Positions 47,794 to 60,107 of a stretch of DNA of 64,000 nt are shown here, piece after piece. This DNA comes from Tetrahymena elliotti 4EA (lineage: Eukaryota > Ciliophora > Oligohymenophorea > Hymenostomatida > Tetrahymenidae). Numbering within the stretch: the stretch's first letter is position 1; each line of letters starts with the position of its first letter. The stretch is from contig JH720361.1 in the NCBI GenBank assembly GCA_000231825.2, positions 136,531 through 200,530 on the forward strand. The letters run 5' to 3'. The translations under genes and the position numbers were made by a program. A model generated the notes under the pieces. It worked only from the letters and a program-made list of their open reading frames with translations. It was not told the DNA's origin and made no database searches.

Positions 47794-49907
47794 TCAATTT
47801 TCACCATCTTCATTTGTCCATTTAATTCTTTTACCGTCAGCCCATTCTCCATTCTTTTCTTTACCTTGAGCATTAATATAGACACCTTGACCATGCTATT
47901 GATTTTGCAAAATGAAATATTAAAAAATTGTTTGAATTAAAGAAAATTAAAGAGTTACTTGTTTGCCATTTAACCATTATCCTTTATATTTTCTACCATC
48001 AGGCCATTCGAATTCACCATAACCGTGCTTTTTATCTTCAACATAGCTTCCAATATATTTTCTTTCATCTATGTTTCATAAAAATTAGCAATTAGGTAAT
48101 TGATAATGTGTTTGTTTATTTATTTATCTTCTTGCTTGTATATTTAAGTATAAAATAAAATTTACCAGGCCATCTGAATTCTCCTTGACCATCCATTTTA
48201 TTATTCTTCCATTCGCCCTTGTAATTTCTACCATCAGCCCAAGTATAAGTACCAAAGCCATGGATGTTGTTGTTTTAGAATTATCCTTCATATTATGAGC
48301 CATCAGTCCAGAAGAATTTACCCTTTCCTTACTTTTTACCTTTTATAATAATAATTGAAAGATTAAAGAGATGTTATTTTATTTTCTATCGTGAATGGTA
48401 GTAGAAAAATTATTGAAAAATTTAAAAAGTTCTTATTCATATAAGCAAAATTTGAAACATAAAAATATTGAATTTGAGAAATCAAATGCAATCAATCTAT
48501 AATTTTGTGAATCCTATTTTATATTTTAAACTGCTGTCAAAATCGAATCTGAATTTTGCTTTAAACAAACATTACAGTATTTATAAGAATAGGAAGTAGA
48601 TTATAGAAATCTATAATGCTAAATGCTTTTCACTTTAAATTCAATAATTTGAGCTAAACATGGGAGGGATGCAAAAAAGAGTGAGGATTTGGAAATATTT
48701 TTGAACTTTAAAATGCAAAAAAAAGAATTCTTGATTGAATTAAATTACCTTGAACATATTGTCCTTCGTATTTAGCACCATCAGGCCAAATTTCTGTACC
48801 GTGACCTTCTTACTTATCATCAACCCAGCTACCAATATACTTGGCACCATCAGCGTGAGTGTAGGTACCTTATCCATCAGCCTTGTCGTTCTTCCATTCA
48901 CCCTCATAAACTTTAATTAAGAAAATTAATAAATATTTTAAAGAGAAATTTTGAAAATAAAAAACGCAAATTTTAACTATTTGACCAAAATACAAATTAG
49001 AGTTAAAAATGATAGTGTAGTTAGTATCATATATTCTCTATTGTAAAATGATGTTTTAAATTCAGTCAAACTATGCTGAAAAATCTTCAGGGTGTATTGC
49101 ATATTTAAAAACACTACTTGACTGAAGGAAAATCATTCAAATCAATTTTTAAAAAATAAAATTTCAATCATTGTTTGTTTTTGCTTGTTTGTTTGTTAGT
49201 TAGTTAGATAGATAGATATTAAAAAAGAAGGATTTATTTTCATTTAGATTAAGAAAGGGAAATAGTCTATTTATTTTTTAATTTGCTTGTTGTTTAGATA
49301 TATAGATAGATAGCTATTTATATTTACCATCAGCATCGGAGTGAATAAGTCTACCCTTGCCATGAGCCATGTTATTTTTCCAGTAACCTTCATAAATGGA
49401 ACCATCCTTCCAGAGCTACTTACCTCTGCCGTGTCTCATGCCATTCTTCCATTGACCTTTATAGACTGATCCGTTTTCCAATTAGTATAATCCTAATTCA
49501 ACAGCTTCAGCATCATCGTATTAAGGACAATCATAGACAAAGTCTCCGCATTTTTGTAGAGTGTTTTTGGTGGCATTATTAGTATAATCAGGTTCGGAAT
49601 CAATGGTAGTTGCGAACTTTGTTGAAGGCATATGAATGGTTTTATCTGAGCTAACTTAATGGTTAATTTCAGTTCTTGAAACTGCCTTAACATCATTCTA
49701 TTCAACTTTAAGATTAGATTAAGATTCATTGAATTTTTATTAATTATCGTCATCGTTAACAGCGGCATGAACCTTAGGTTTACTTGTATTTCCTACAGTA
49801 CCTACGTTATTTTCTCCAACTTCATCAACAAAGTTATTGGGCATTTTTTCAGGCTTATTATCACCTATTTCAGTAGTTTTTTATTGATCAGATTAACAGC
49901 AACCCAT
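47794..49907 (-). CDS. MORN-repeat protein with N-terminal MGCC lipidation motif
   Basis: Five exons (49907-49328, 48910-48749, 48339-48166, 48068-47959, 47895-47794) encode 375 residues; phases close exactly. The start MGCCQSDQ is a classic N-myristoylation plus palmitoylation signal, suggesting membrane tethering. About 140 Asn/Gln/Val-rich linker residues follow, then about eight MORN repeats of the form YxGxWxxGxxxGxGxxxxx[50 protein letters not shown], [74 protein letters not shown]. Such repeats bind membranes or scaffold cytoskeletal complexes in protists. Introns fall mostly in the same phase between repeats, as expected if repeats grew by exon duplication. A decayed partial copy lies immediately downstream. 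Confidence 0.9.
49171..49312. repeat. compound TTTG/TTAG/GATA microsatellite in an intron
   Basis: Inside the first intron of the MORN gene: TTTG units, then TTAG, then GATA units (about 49171-49218), and a second GATA cluster near 49298-49312. Both are short and imperfect. Confidence 0.6.
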
Positions 49908-52337
49908 ATTATTATTATTATTATCTTTCCTATGATACTAAAATTTTTTAACTTGAATTATTTTTTATTTTTATTACTTCTTTTATTTTTTTGTTTGTTT
50001 GACGATATTATTTATAAATAAGAGGTTTCTTATTCTTTCTTCTTATTATTTCCTTGTATTTATTTATTTTTTTATTAGTTTATTTATTTATTTTGCTGAT
50101 TTTTTCATTGCATGTGACTTCTGCATTCAATTAATTACCTATTTCATATTTCGTTCGTTCGTTCAATTATCGACTCGACTAATTAATTATTTCTAAATTT
50201 TATAAATGATAAAATAAACTATGCTTATTTGCTTTATTTCTTCTTTTCTTCCACACTGATTTCACATCTTTCTTGCTTCTGCATAATTAACAAATATCAT
50301 TCTTTTTATTTGAAAATATTAAGATTCTTCTCTCATTCAAAAAAAAAAACTCGCTTGAATATACACAAACAATTTCAATAATAATTAGTTAGTTTCTTTT
50401 TAAATTTTTGAAATGATGACTACTCTTATTTGCAAACTACGAAGAGATTTGTATTAATTTTAATAAACCTTTCTATAAGCTATTTATATTTAGCTAGAAA
50501 ACTTAAGAAAAAAGTTAAGAACTGAAATGATGATATAAAGATAATATTCTCTTTGCGTCCAGCAAATAAGATATTACTTTCTTAAAATACTAAAAGTAAT
50601 TACATAAAAAAAAATAGTCCAGTTTATCAAGTAAAATTTAAATTTCTCTTTATATAAACATCATAAATATATTCATATCTCATAAAAAAACTTAAACAAA
50701 GAGAAAAGTAAACAAATAAAGCAAGCATCCCATTAGTCTTTAGAATAATCCTGAAATAGAAAACTAAAAAAAATATTGGTTTTTAAATTGATTAAAAATC
50801 TAGTAAATAATTCAATAACATCTACTTTTTTCAGTTATTAATTCCGACTGCTTGATAATTTCTGAACAAACTAACATACATTTTTAAATGAAAAAAAAAA
50901 CAAGTTTTTTGAAAAATTATAATTTAGGACATGAAAGATTTGCTTGTTTTATTTAGCTCTTTAGGAACTAATTTGAGTTTAAATTCAGTTATACAAATAG
51001 CAATTCACAATTTAATTTTCTAAAAATAGACTTAATTTTAATTCAAATAGATTATGCTTGTTTAAAATTTATAAAAATTACAGTAAGCTTTTTAATATAG
51101 ACTCTCTTTCGAATTTAATTTACTATTATCTAATCTATTATAAATTTGCAACATTAAATTTACTCTAAAATTGTAAGAAAAACAAAATATCTATTAAAAT
51201 TAAAATAGATCAAATACTGATGTCAAATAAGACTTCAAATATTATTAATTCTATTTTAAGATATTACCTGAATACGAGTCATAACTGAAATTATTTATTT
51301 TCTATTGCTGAGAAGTTAATATTTTTGCGAGCTTTTTCTATTAAATAAAAATTTATTGGATAAGATACAAATAATTTCTTAATAATTAATTATTACTTAG
51401 TTTATAATTACCTCTTTGTAAAAATTAAGCAAGCCACTCTTTTAGCAAATTCATCATTTTAATAAATTTTAATATAAGTAACAGGAGCTTTTATTAAACT
51501 TTTTAAATGTTTAAGTTTTCTAGTAATTGCTTATTCATGTCTGAGAATCAATATTTATTAATACATGCAATTTTTATAAAATCTACTTCTTCTCTAGTAT
51601 TTTTAGACTCCAATACTATGTGAATAGATATTCATCTATTTAAGATTTAATTAAACAATTTGATCTTTGCTTATAAAATTCTTTTTGGTATTAATTATGA
51701 ATAAAAAATATGCAACACTAAAGTATAAGATTATTTCAAATTTTATTTTAACTTTTAATTTCCTTAAAAATGAAATTTAGGAAGGTATTGTCAAAAAAAT
51801 AATCTGATTTATTTTTTAAGAATTATTCAATTTTATTTTTGATTTATTTAAAGTTGGATTTTAGCAATTAATCTTTTTTATTTTTACAATGATGTTTATT
51901 ACTATTATAAATTTAAATAATTGTTAGAGTGAAATATTGACTTTAATCACATGAGAGCCTAACATTTATTAAAAAATTTAGTTATTATTAATCTTTGAAG
52001 ACTTTATATTCTAGTTTTTAAATTAAACATTTTAACTTTAAATCTAACAAATTTCAATATGTTTAAATGTCCCTTAACTTCAAAATATAAAAAAATATTA
52101 TTTACAGTTTTTAATTTTGTTTTAAAACAATTTTAATTCAAAATATTTTAAGGATTTGAACAAAAAATTGAAGGATTTATGCTTAATTCATAGTGAAAAT
52201 ACATTTGTGAACTATTTCTGATAAATTAATTTGATGTTTAAAAAAGTAAATTAGATAATTGTGATAGAAAAAAAAATCTAATACAGTTGAACAAAAAAGT
52301 TTTTGCTTTTTATATTTTTGAGAATAAATTTACTAAG
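49908..52337. other. long divergent gene-free region
   Basis: About 2.4 kb between two divergent genes. Near the MORN start it is rich in ATT and TTTATTTATT repeats and a TTCGTTCGTTC run at 50152-50163, probably leader or promoter. The rest shows no coding frame, tRNA or clear repeat. Confidence 0.45.
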
Positions 52338-53488
52338 ATGCAATAAATATAAGAGGCTACAAGCTCTAAGGAAGAGCTTTCTCCTAGACATTAAGAAATA
52401 AAAGATGATTTATAGAATATGCTGAATGGATCTAAACTCAAAAATTTAGCTCTATCAATTCATATTAATGATGATTTAGTTAAATAATACTTGAATATTT
52501 TAACAGAATATATGAGATATTCAGAGTAGCAGTGTGAAGATTTTGTTTTAGCAGATCAAATAAAGTCAAAGCTTTTAGCTACAAAAAGCCTTATAGAGGA
52601 AAGAGAAAAAGAAGAGCTCAAATCTTTGATGTTGAACTAACAAATAAATTTAGAACTATAACACTATAATGAATTTAATAAAGCCGTTGAATATTGGCAA
52701 GAAAAAGAAGACCAATTTTAGTAGAAATAACAATTTGCTATTTTTGAAATCAAAGAAAGACATATAAAAGATATGGAACAGTATTAAGAAATTCTAGATC
52801 AATTTATTTCATAAAAACCTAAAGATTCATCAGAGCTACTGAACCTAAAAAAAATATAAAATTTTTTAGCTAAAAAGACTGACTATAAAAAAGCTCACTA
52901 ACTGTAATAGATGTGTTAAATATTAGGCAAATATTTTTTATTTCTTTTTCTATGTTTCATCAATAATATTTATTCATTAAATATTAAACAGAATAGGAAG
53001 AAATGAAAAAATGGAATCAGTAAAGAGAATATAAGATTTAAAATTTTATATAGATGCTCAAGCAAAAGTAAGAATAAGAAGTTGATGCTTTAAAAAGGAG
53101 ACTTGACAATGAATTTAGTCGTATTTCTTTAGCTAAAGAAGAAGATTTTAAGCGTATTTTAGTTAAGTATTAAGGATTAAATAGAGATTTAGAGTCTTAG
53201 CAACAAAGTAATCTAAAGAAATTTGATAAATTATATTATAAAAGAACCACTCAAAATCTTAAAACACAACAAGATGATGAAGGAAACAGTATACCATATA
53301 TCCCTAAATGTAATACTTCTATGTCTAATAGTAGATATAAAAATAGTAATAATAACAATTTCAGTAATATGCATAACACCTAAGTTAGCTCATAAACAAA
53401 TAAATCTTCTAGTCTCCAAAGGAGAGGATTCCCAATACAGTAATAAAATACAGTTCCAGTAAGATCTAGCAGTTAATACAAATAATGA
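52338..53488 (+). CDS. coiled-coil protein, unknown
   Basis: Two exons (52338-52926 and 52992-53488) give 361 residues. The protein is a near-continuous coiled coil: LKNLALSIHINDDLVKQYL, FVLADQIKSKLLATKSLIEE, QEVDALKRRLDNEFSRISLA, and ends with an Asn/Ser/Gln-rich tail (NSRYKNSNNNNFSNMHN, SLQRRGFPIQQQ). The only splice that keeps the frame uses a GC donor (G-GCAAAT) with a normal AG acceptor; the GT donors nearby lead to a stop. It is similar in style to cytoskeletal or ciliary tether proteins, but no family is recognised. The poly-Asn tail is typical of ciliate proteins. Confidence 0.75.
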
Positions 53489-54299
53489 AATATTTGAACT
53501 AGTAGTATTTAATTCGTTAATCACTAATTAAACAAAATTTAATGATCTAAATAATTAAAAAAATAAATCCAAATATCATCAAAATAATTAAAGAAATATT
53601 TATAAATAAACTAAAAATCTTTGTTAAAACTTTTACAAAATATATTAATTTAATATTGTTATCAAAAGTAGTGCTTAATCTTTTTATTTTATAAATTAAA
53701 TAAAATAAATCTGTAACCTAGTCTTTGTGAGACATTAGACTACTAAAAGAATGAAAATTATAATAAAATCGATTCAAACATTACCTTTTAAAAAAAATAA
53801 ACTACCGTAGAATACCCAATAAATAGGAAAAAGTTGATTTTGCTTAAAAATTCTGCTACTTTTTGATAACAAATTATAACGAGTAAAATTTTTATTACTT
53901 ATCAATTTGCGAGTTAACAGTTATTCTACAGTATTTAAAATATTCTGTACAACTTTTATTGAAAGTATTAATTTAATATTGTCATTAAAACATTTTTGCA
54001 AAATTAAATTTTTTATTTTAGATGTATAGGTTTAATACAGGCTGATATTTTTAATAATCGTTGTTCTTGGAATTTTTAAAAGTAATGCAAAATCTTTTTA
54101 TTTTACAACTTCAGAAAAATAAATAAATCTATGGCCTTGTGTTTTTTGTGAGACATTAGGTCTCTCTTAAAAGAATTAAAATTCTAAAAACATAAATTGA
54201 TATAAAATAAAAAGTAAAATTTTAAAATAAACCTAACTACTTATTATTTAAATTTTTATTTATTTATTAATAAGAATAATTTAGCAAAATATTTTTAAT
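53489..54299. repeat. non-coding region with a diverged direct repeat
   Basis: AATCTTTTTATTTTA with nearby AAATAAATCT, a CCTnGTnTTTGTGAGACATTAG word and AAAAGAATnAAAATT occurs near 53679-53765 and again near 54089-54185, about 415 bases apart. TTAATTTAATATTGT precedes both (53646 and 53970), at different distances. The copies differ by point changes and small indels. No coding frame. Confidence 0.55.
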
Positions 54300-55950
54300 A
54301 AACACAAATATTTGAACTATCTAATATTTACAATATTTATCATTTTGCTGCTATTTTCATGTACTCATCTAGCAAGTATCTATCAGGCTATATTTGATTA
54401 TTTTGCATATCGTGAAGTAAAAAATCAGCCCATTCTTTTAAATTACTCCTTTTTAATAAATTGTTTTGATTGGAAATTTATAATAAAAAATATTTACTAG
54501 ATGCACATTAATGTAAGCTACTTGTAGTTTTCAGAAGTCAATTAAGATATCTAGTTGTTAGTTTACTTAAAATTGCTATATTTAGTTAAAGTTTCTACTA
54601 CATCAATACTTTTAAACCTAATTTAATTTTATGTATTAATTCTATGCTTTTATGCACCATTAAAAAATTTACTTTTATTGTTTTAGACACTCTAATAATT
54701 TGTAAAGCTCAATGCATTATTCAGATGATGAGGATGGGAGCTATTCTTTTTCTTATTTTTACTTTTTAGCTGACCTGAGATGCAATACCAAAGACTTTAA
54801 GCAATTAGAAATCTATTCTTGTTGATCTTGAGTTAAAGATATGTTTTCTGTCTAAATATTTTTTATAAAAAAATAGTTTGTTTAGTTTATGATAAACGCG
54901 TCACTTAAATTATATCTAAAAAAGTGAATTTTATTTGAAATATTTTTAAAACTAAAATATTAGTGAAAATTCTAAAATGCAGGATGATATTAAAAAGAAA
55001 GGATGCTTACTAATAAATATGCACTATCAAGGTTATTAGAGTTTATTTAGTTTTATTGCTCAATATTTTAAATCAGCTAAGATAACGGTATAGAAGTTGT
55101 TTTTGTTGTTTTGATATTGCCATTTCCATAACTACTTGAGCCATTCTATGCCTAGTCTATTGAATTATTTTTTTTCCTATTCTTCTGTAGAAGAGAAGAT
55201 GGCTACTGCTATCTTTAAAAGCTATATGATGAAACTCTTTAGGTTCTTCCCTAGGTATTTTTATCCGTATCATTTTATAAATCTTCAAATGCATCTTTTT
55301 ATGATAATATTTGCTTAACTATGTGTTTTAACTATTCGTTAGGAGGTTCTAAATTGTGCTACTACTGCTACATAAAAAAAGCTCTGGTATATGAAATTTT
55401 AGATTACTTTCTAGAATCTCCTTTTCTTTATTTTTACTTTTACCATCTTGAAAATTGCTTTGAAAAATGATATATTGCAGTAACGACTATAATCTATAAA
55501 CAATAAATAATAAAAAGGGATGAAATAAAATTGATTTTCGCATTTTAAACTAGTTTTTAAGAAAAAAATTCAGTCCTAAATGAATAAAAAAGGAAGTAGA
55601 TAGTATTTTGCAAATAAAAAATAAAAAACTATGGTACAAATAAAGCCATTGTTATTGCTAAATTCAAAGTAGACATTGCTGCTAGTTTGTTTCAGTCAGC
55701 GTTTTTTATTAACTATAATTATTTCACTTCTCTTTTTACTAAATTTGAAAATTAATTAGAAGATTTCTTTTATTAAATTCAATCTTAAAATTTCCTTCTT
55801 CAATCAATTTATTTTGTCAATGCTATCAATTTTATAAGCTAATTACATAGAAGGAAGAGAGAATCTACTAGCTAAAGAATTGTAGCCATTTTGAAGCAAT
55901 TTAGTATCACTATAAATTAGTTAAAATTTAAATAAAATAACACACTTTGA
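54300..55950 (+). pseudogene. unresolved, possibly broken membrane-protein gene
   Basis: Four protein-like segments lie in changing frames. A, about 54312-54640: IFIILLLFSCTHLASIYQ, FDYFAYREVKNQPILL and a further hydrophobic stretch. B, about 54687-54838: RHSNNLQSSMHYSDDEDG then FSYFYFLADLRC. C, about 54977-55531: an in-frame TGA at 55112 between KLFLLF and YCHFHNYL, then MATAIFKSYMMKLFRFFP and NLLFFIFTFTILKIAL. D, about 55600-55947: FKVDIAASLFQSAFF and FLLQSIYFVNAINFIS. Introns could explain the frame changes but I could not join them in phase, and the TGA in C cannot be spliced out. It is either a multi-exon membrane protein I have not resolved or a pseudogene. Confidence 0.35.
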
Positions 55951-56701
55951 TGTAAATTCTACCTATCATTTACAACCTTACACCAATTAAAAATATTTTC
56001 AAAATTTAGATTGTAATGTTTTTTCTGAATATAAAGAATTTATATTTTTTAAGATCTGTTTATTTTTTTAAACACATAATAGAAAGATTTTATTAAAATT
56101 ATAAAAAATTATGCAATTATTCAATGAACAGTCTTTTATGATAAAAATATTTTAACTATTTATGCTAACTAATAATATTTTTACTCAATTTCACTTCAAT
56201 AAGAAATTACATTTGAATAAAAAATGATAAAATACTCTATTTAATTATTAACCACTAAATACTTATTTATTACTCACAATTTACTCTTTTTATTTACTTG
56301 TTTTGTTTAAAATACAATTTATTAAAAATAACAAAAGAAGAAAAATAAAAAGTTTTTTCAAGAAAGTATCATAAAAATTATTAACTAAACAATTCAAATT
56401 CTTTAAACTTGGAATTTTTGATAAAACGAAACATATAAGATTGTGAAACATTATTAGTAACAGAATAGTTAATAATAGTTTTACTCATAGTTTACTCTTT
56501 TTAGCTTAAAATACAATTTAATAAAATTAAAATTATAAAAAGAAGAAGAAGAATTAATAAATTTAATTTTTAAAGATAAAAAGTATGTTTGAGATTTTAT
56601 ATTAGTAAATTAATTATTAATAAGTTTTATGATTTAGATTTGAATAACCTATTAAAAATATTTAAGCTTTTTTAAGTTAAAATAAAATTTGGTAGTGAAT
56701 T
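55951..56701. repeat. convergent spacer with short direct repeat
   Basis: ACTC(A)CA(A/T)nTTTACTCTTTTT followed by TTAAAATACAATTTA and an A/G-rich AAGAAGAA patch occurs near 56273-56345 and again near 56484-56552, about 210 bases apart. Otherwise AT-rich and non-coding. Confidence 0.45.
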
Positions 56702-59548
56702 TCATTTTTATTTATTATTTGATTAGCAAAATGTATTTTCTTCTTTAAATATGATTTTTCTATCAACTTTTTTGTAAAGATAATCATTTGAAGGTGAAAG
56801 TATTGCATACATATTTACTATTGAAGGATCTACATATTTATCTGTTTGTTGTTATTTGATAAAGCTGAAAATGTTGTCCCATAAAAGGAAAGCTTGCATC
56901 ATTTCTTGTTAGATATAAGGGAAATTTTCTTCATCCTTTAGGACATCTTCTATCTTTAATTTATTCTATAAAAGAAGGATAATAAGCATTCCCATACCAC
57001 AGTTGTAGTTTTTTCTGAATGGTAAATATTTTTTAGCTTCAAGAACTGATTACATATTATGGTTATTGTTAATATAGCTATAAGAACAGAGCATCAAACA
57101 ATCAAACTGATTTCTCAAAATGGATTAAAAAGATTGTATTATTTTTATGTATTAGGTTAACTCAAAATCGTAGTAATCTTCATTCTTCCACTCTTTAAAA
57201 CTAAGTTCACTTAAAGAAAATATTCTACTTACAACTAATATATAAGTTTTTTCCTCTAAGGGTAGCTTTTCATCTATAAGTTTTTTCTAAAATAAATCTT
57301 TTGGGTTAGGCTAAGTAATTTTTAAAATGCTTGTGCCTGCTTAACCTTACTAGCTTTATGAATTTGCTGAAGGGGGCAAAGGAGGCATAGTAGTACATTG
57401 AGGTTTTTCAGATTTTGTGTTTTCTTTTGAAATTAAATCTTTGGCTTATTCATTATTATTGTCACTTTCACAGTTTTGCTATAAATCTTTAGCTGCTTGA
57501 TCTTTCTAAATTTAATCTTTAGAGTAAGGTTCTTCAGGATCAAAAAATAGACTACTAAAAAAGATATTGCAGAGGTTTTAATTTTATATGATATTAGCAA
57601 ATATGATAAGTTATTCAGAGAAATCTATGGAACATTTGCACAAATACTTAGCTTATAAAGTAATTTGTTATTTACTCAAGATGATCAATTCTTGTAAATT
57701 AAAGAAATTGAGTGCAGCTAAGCTGAATATTTATATAGAAGATATTTATCTATTTAAAAATAAAGGATTTTATCCAAGTGATTTAGATGCATTATTTCTA
57801 ACAGTCTCATCATAATCACTTAATTAATAAGAAGAGCTCTTTTCATCTGAATTGATTAAATTTTATTAATTTTGCAACAATCTACTGAGCTTTTAACAAT
57901 CTAAAGAATTTGAATTGGGGTCTTCTGAATTTTCAAGTGTTTAATTATATGTTTTATTTCTAATCCTATTACTTCTTTTATCTTATTAACCATTTAATTA
58001 TTATACCTTGGTATTTTCTGAATTTTTTCTGCTTGGGTTTTTAGAATTCTTTCTGATTATCTCTTGGTATTTTTGCAAAATTCTTATGAGTTAAAACTCA
58101 TTCTAAATGTTAGTTTCAGGTAAACCATTAATTTAATTCTGACGCTAACTAAAAGAAAAATGGTCATTGCTATTTGATGTGTTAATATTTTAATTATTAT
58201 ACTGTTAATTTTAGAATTACAATTTATTTTAATAATTTTTGTTATCATTATTTTATTAAGCTTAGTTCATATCACTTTGAAATACTTAAAAACTATTGAA
58301 TGATGGTTGTTATCTTAGATTATTTTAGCTTAAATTATTTAACTAACCTTTTTTTAAATGTATGTCTCCAGGTGATGAAGATGCAGAAGAAATTACATAT
58401 TAAAATGCAGGTTCATTTATTATATCAGAATATACATATTCATAATTTTATATTGGCTAGGTTGATTGATGCTAGGCTAAAGAGGGAGGGTATTACTAAA
58501 TATGTGGTTACTATTCTTTCTCTTTAGTATATTCCTCATTTTCACTAATAATATTAAAAATTTCACTTTTTGAGTTTGTTTCTGGAAGATATTGCTTTAT
58601 CAAAGATATTACTTTTGAATAATGCTAACAAGTTTATGTAATTAAAATTTTTAGTTCCTTTGAATCATATATATTAGGTACATACTTAAAGCGTTAATAT
58701 CCAAAAATGTTAAAGATGTCACTTGAAATCAAATCAAATGCAAAAAATTAATAAAGTGTTGGAGGAAGCAAAATTCCAAAATGTTTTTTCATACGATCTT
58801 CCATACTTGGTGTTTCAATTGTTTATTTGTAAAACTGTAGATTACAGCTTATGTTAATAATAGGTACATATTCTATTCTGAATATTTAGTCTTTATAAGA
58901 TGGATGATTTACACTTGAATCTCTATCAAAATTCTTTTATTTTTAAATATTATCGAATTGCTCAATGACATCCTTTTATATCTTTCTTTATGATTATTCT
59001 TATAATAGCAACTGTCTTGCATAGTGATGTGTTAAATTCATACTTGCTAAAAATTTACTCAAATGAATCCATTCGAATTAGTCAGTGTCTAAAATAAAAT
59101 CTATAATCACATAATTATTTGTTTCTGAAAAATATTTTATAATGTCTAAGTCACTTACAATTCCACTTATAAGATTATTTTTAAAATAATAAATAAGCTG
59201 TGCATGCTCAGAGTAAGGAGTGTTTATGAACTAAACACTATGCTAAACGAGAGTCTTTTTCAAAATAGAATTACGCTGATTAAGTCTCACACTAAGCAAA
59301 TTCTCAAAAACAATAATAATCTAAATATTATACTTTTCTATAAAATTCTTAAATTTTATCACTTTCTATTCAAGCATTTTTTTGCTCATCCCAATGCTGT
59401 GGTCTTAGTATTAATAGATATTTTCAAATATCTTTTTTGTAAAATATGATCCAGATATACCCAAAATGGTATCCTTAATATTCAGCATATCTTCTTTATA
59501 AATCTCATTGTTTAGTCTTCCAACTTCCTTAAATTTCTCTTTGAGCAT
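56702..59548 (-). CDS. MKT1-like protein (diverged XPG/FEN-type fold, post-transcriptional regulator)
   Basis: One intronless frame of 948 codons plus TGA. The N-terminal part follows the XPG-like domain of MKT1: ILGISGSYFTKKIFENIYQ (where GIDASYY is usual), FIEKYNIQIIIVFENLL, TPYSEHAQLIYYFKNN and DTDQFEWIHLSKFLASMNLT. The MKT1 middle domain follows (MEDRMKKHFGILLPPTLYQF, FDLISSDIFNIFGYQRFKYV, YSKVISLIKQYLP). A long Gln/Asn/Ser-rich linker separates this from the C-terminal MKT1 domain (YILVVSRIFSLSELSFKEW, FDCLMLCSYSYIN, YNCGMGMLIILLLQNKLK). The metal-binding Asp of the first motif is Ser, so nuclease activity is unlikely, in line with the family's regulatory role in mRNA fate with PBP1/ataxin-2 partners. 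Start: first ATG after an upstream TGA; an additional upstream exon is possible. Confidence 0.8.
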
Positions 59549-60107
59549 TTTATAATTGACAAACTTATTTTTCTTTTAGATTTCTTGCCTACTTTGAAAA
59601 AATTCCTAATAAATATTATTTCTACTTCTTGTAGCTTGATTGATTCAATGATTTTGTGCTTTCAAAAAGGTAACAAACTTGCTTGTTTAATTTTTTGAAT
59701 ACTATTTAAAAAATAGTTGATTATTTGATAAACAAACTAATAAATCATATAGAAATCAGAATAAATTGCTTGATATGATTTATATTATTTATTATTCCCT
59801 CAATCAAATTTTAAATTAAATCTAAATTAAGTATTTGACTGTAATTCTATTTTAATAAATTAAAAGGTAAAATCTGAGGTAGTATTTATAATGTATTGGT
59901 TTCTTGTAAATAACAATTTATTTTATTATTACTTTTTTAAATTTTATTTTTGTTTTAATACTGATTAGATTTAATTGAAAATAATTTTTATTTAAAACAT
60001 TATTTATGACAGAAATTAGATTTTTTTTAACAACTCAAATGATTATTTTTGTAAATATTATTGCTGATGAAAAATTTTATTTTAATAAAGTAATAATTCT
60101 TAATAAT

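Noticed and set aside
49767..50196. Phe/Ile-rich plus-strand ORFs
   Set aside because: The composition is that of AT-rich DNA read in a chance frame; they overlap the start and leader of the MORN gene.
18698..55114. TGA read as Trp or Cys (Blepharisma- or Euplotes-type code)
   Set aside because: Conserved genes end at TGA exactly where their families end and use TGG and TGT/TGC for Trp and Cys.
57588..59449. Three plus-strand ORFs of 75-81 codons
   Set aside because: All are shadows of the intronless MKT1-like frame on the minus strand.
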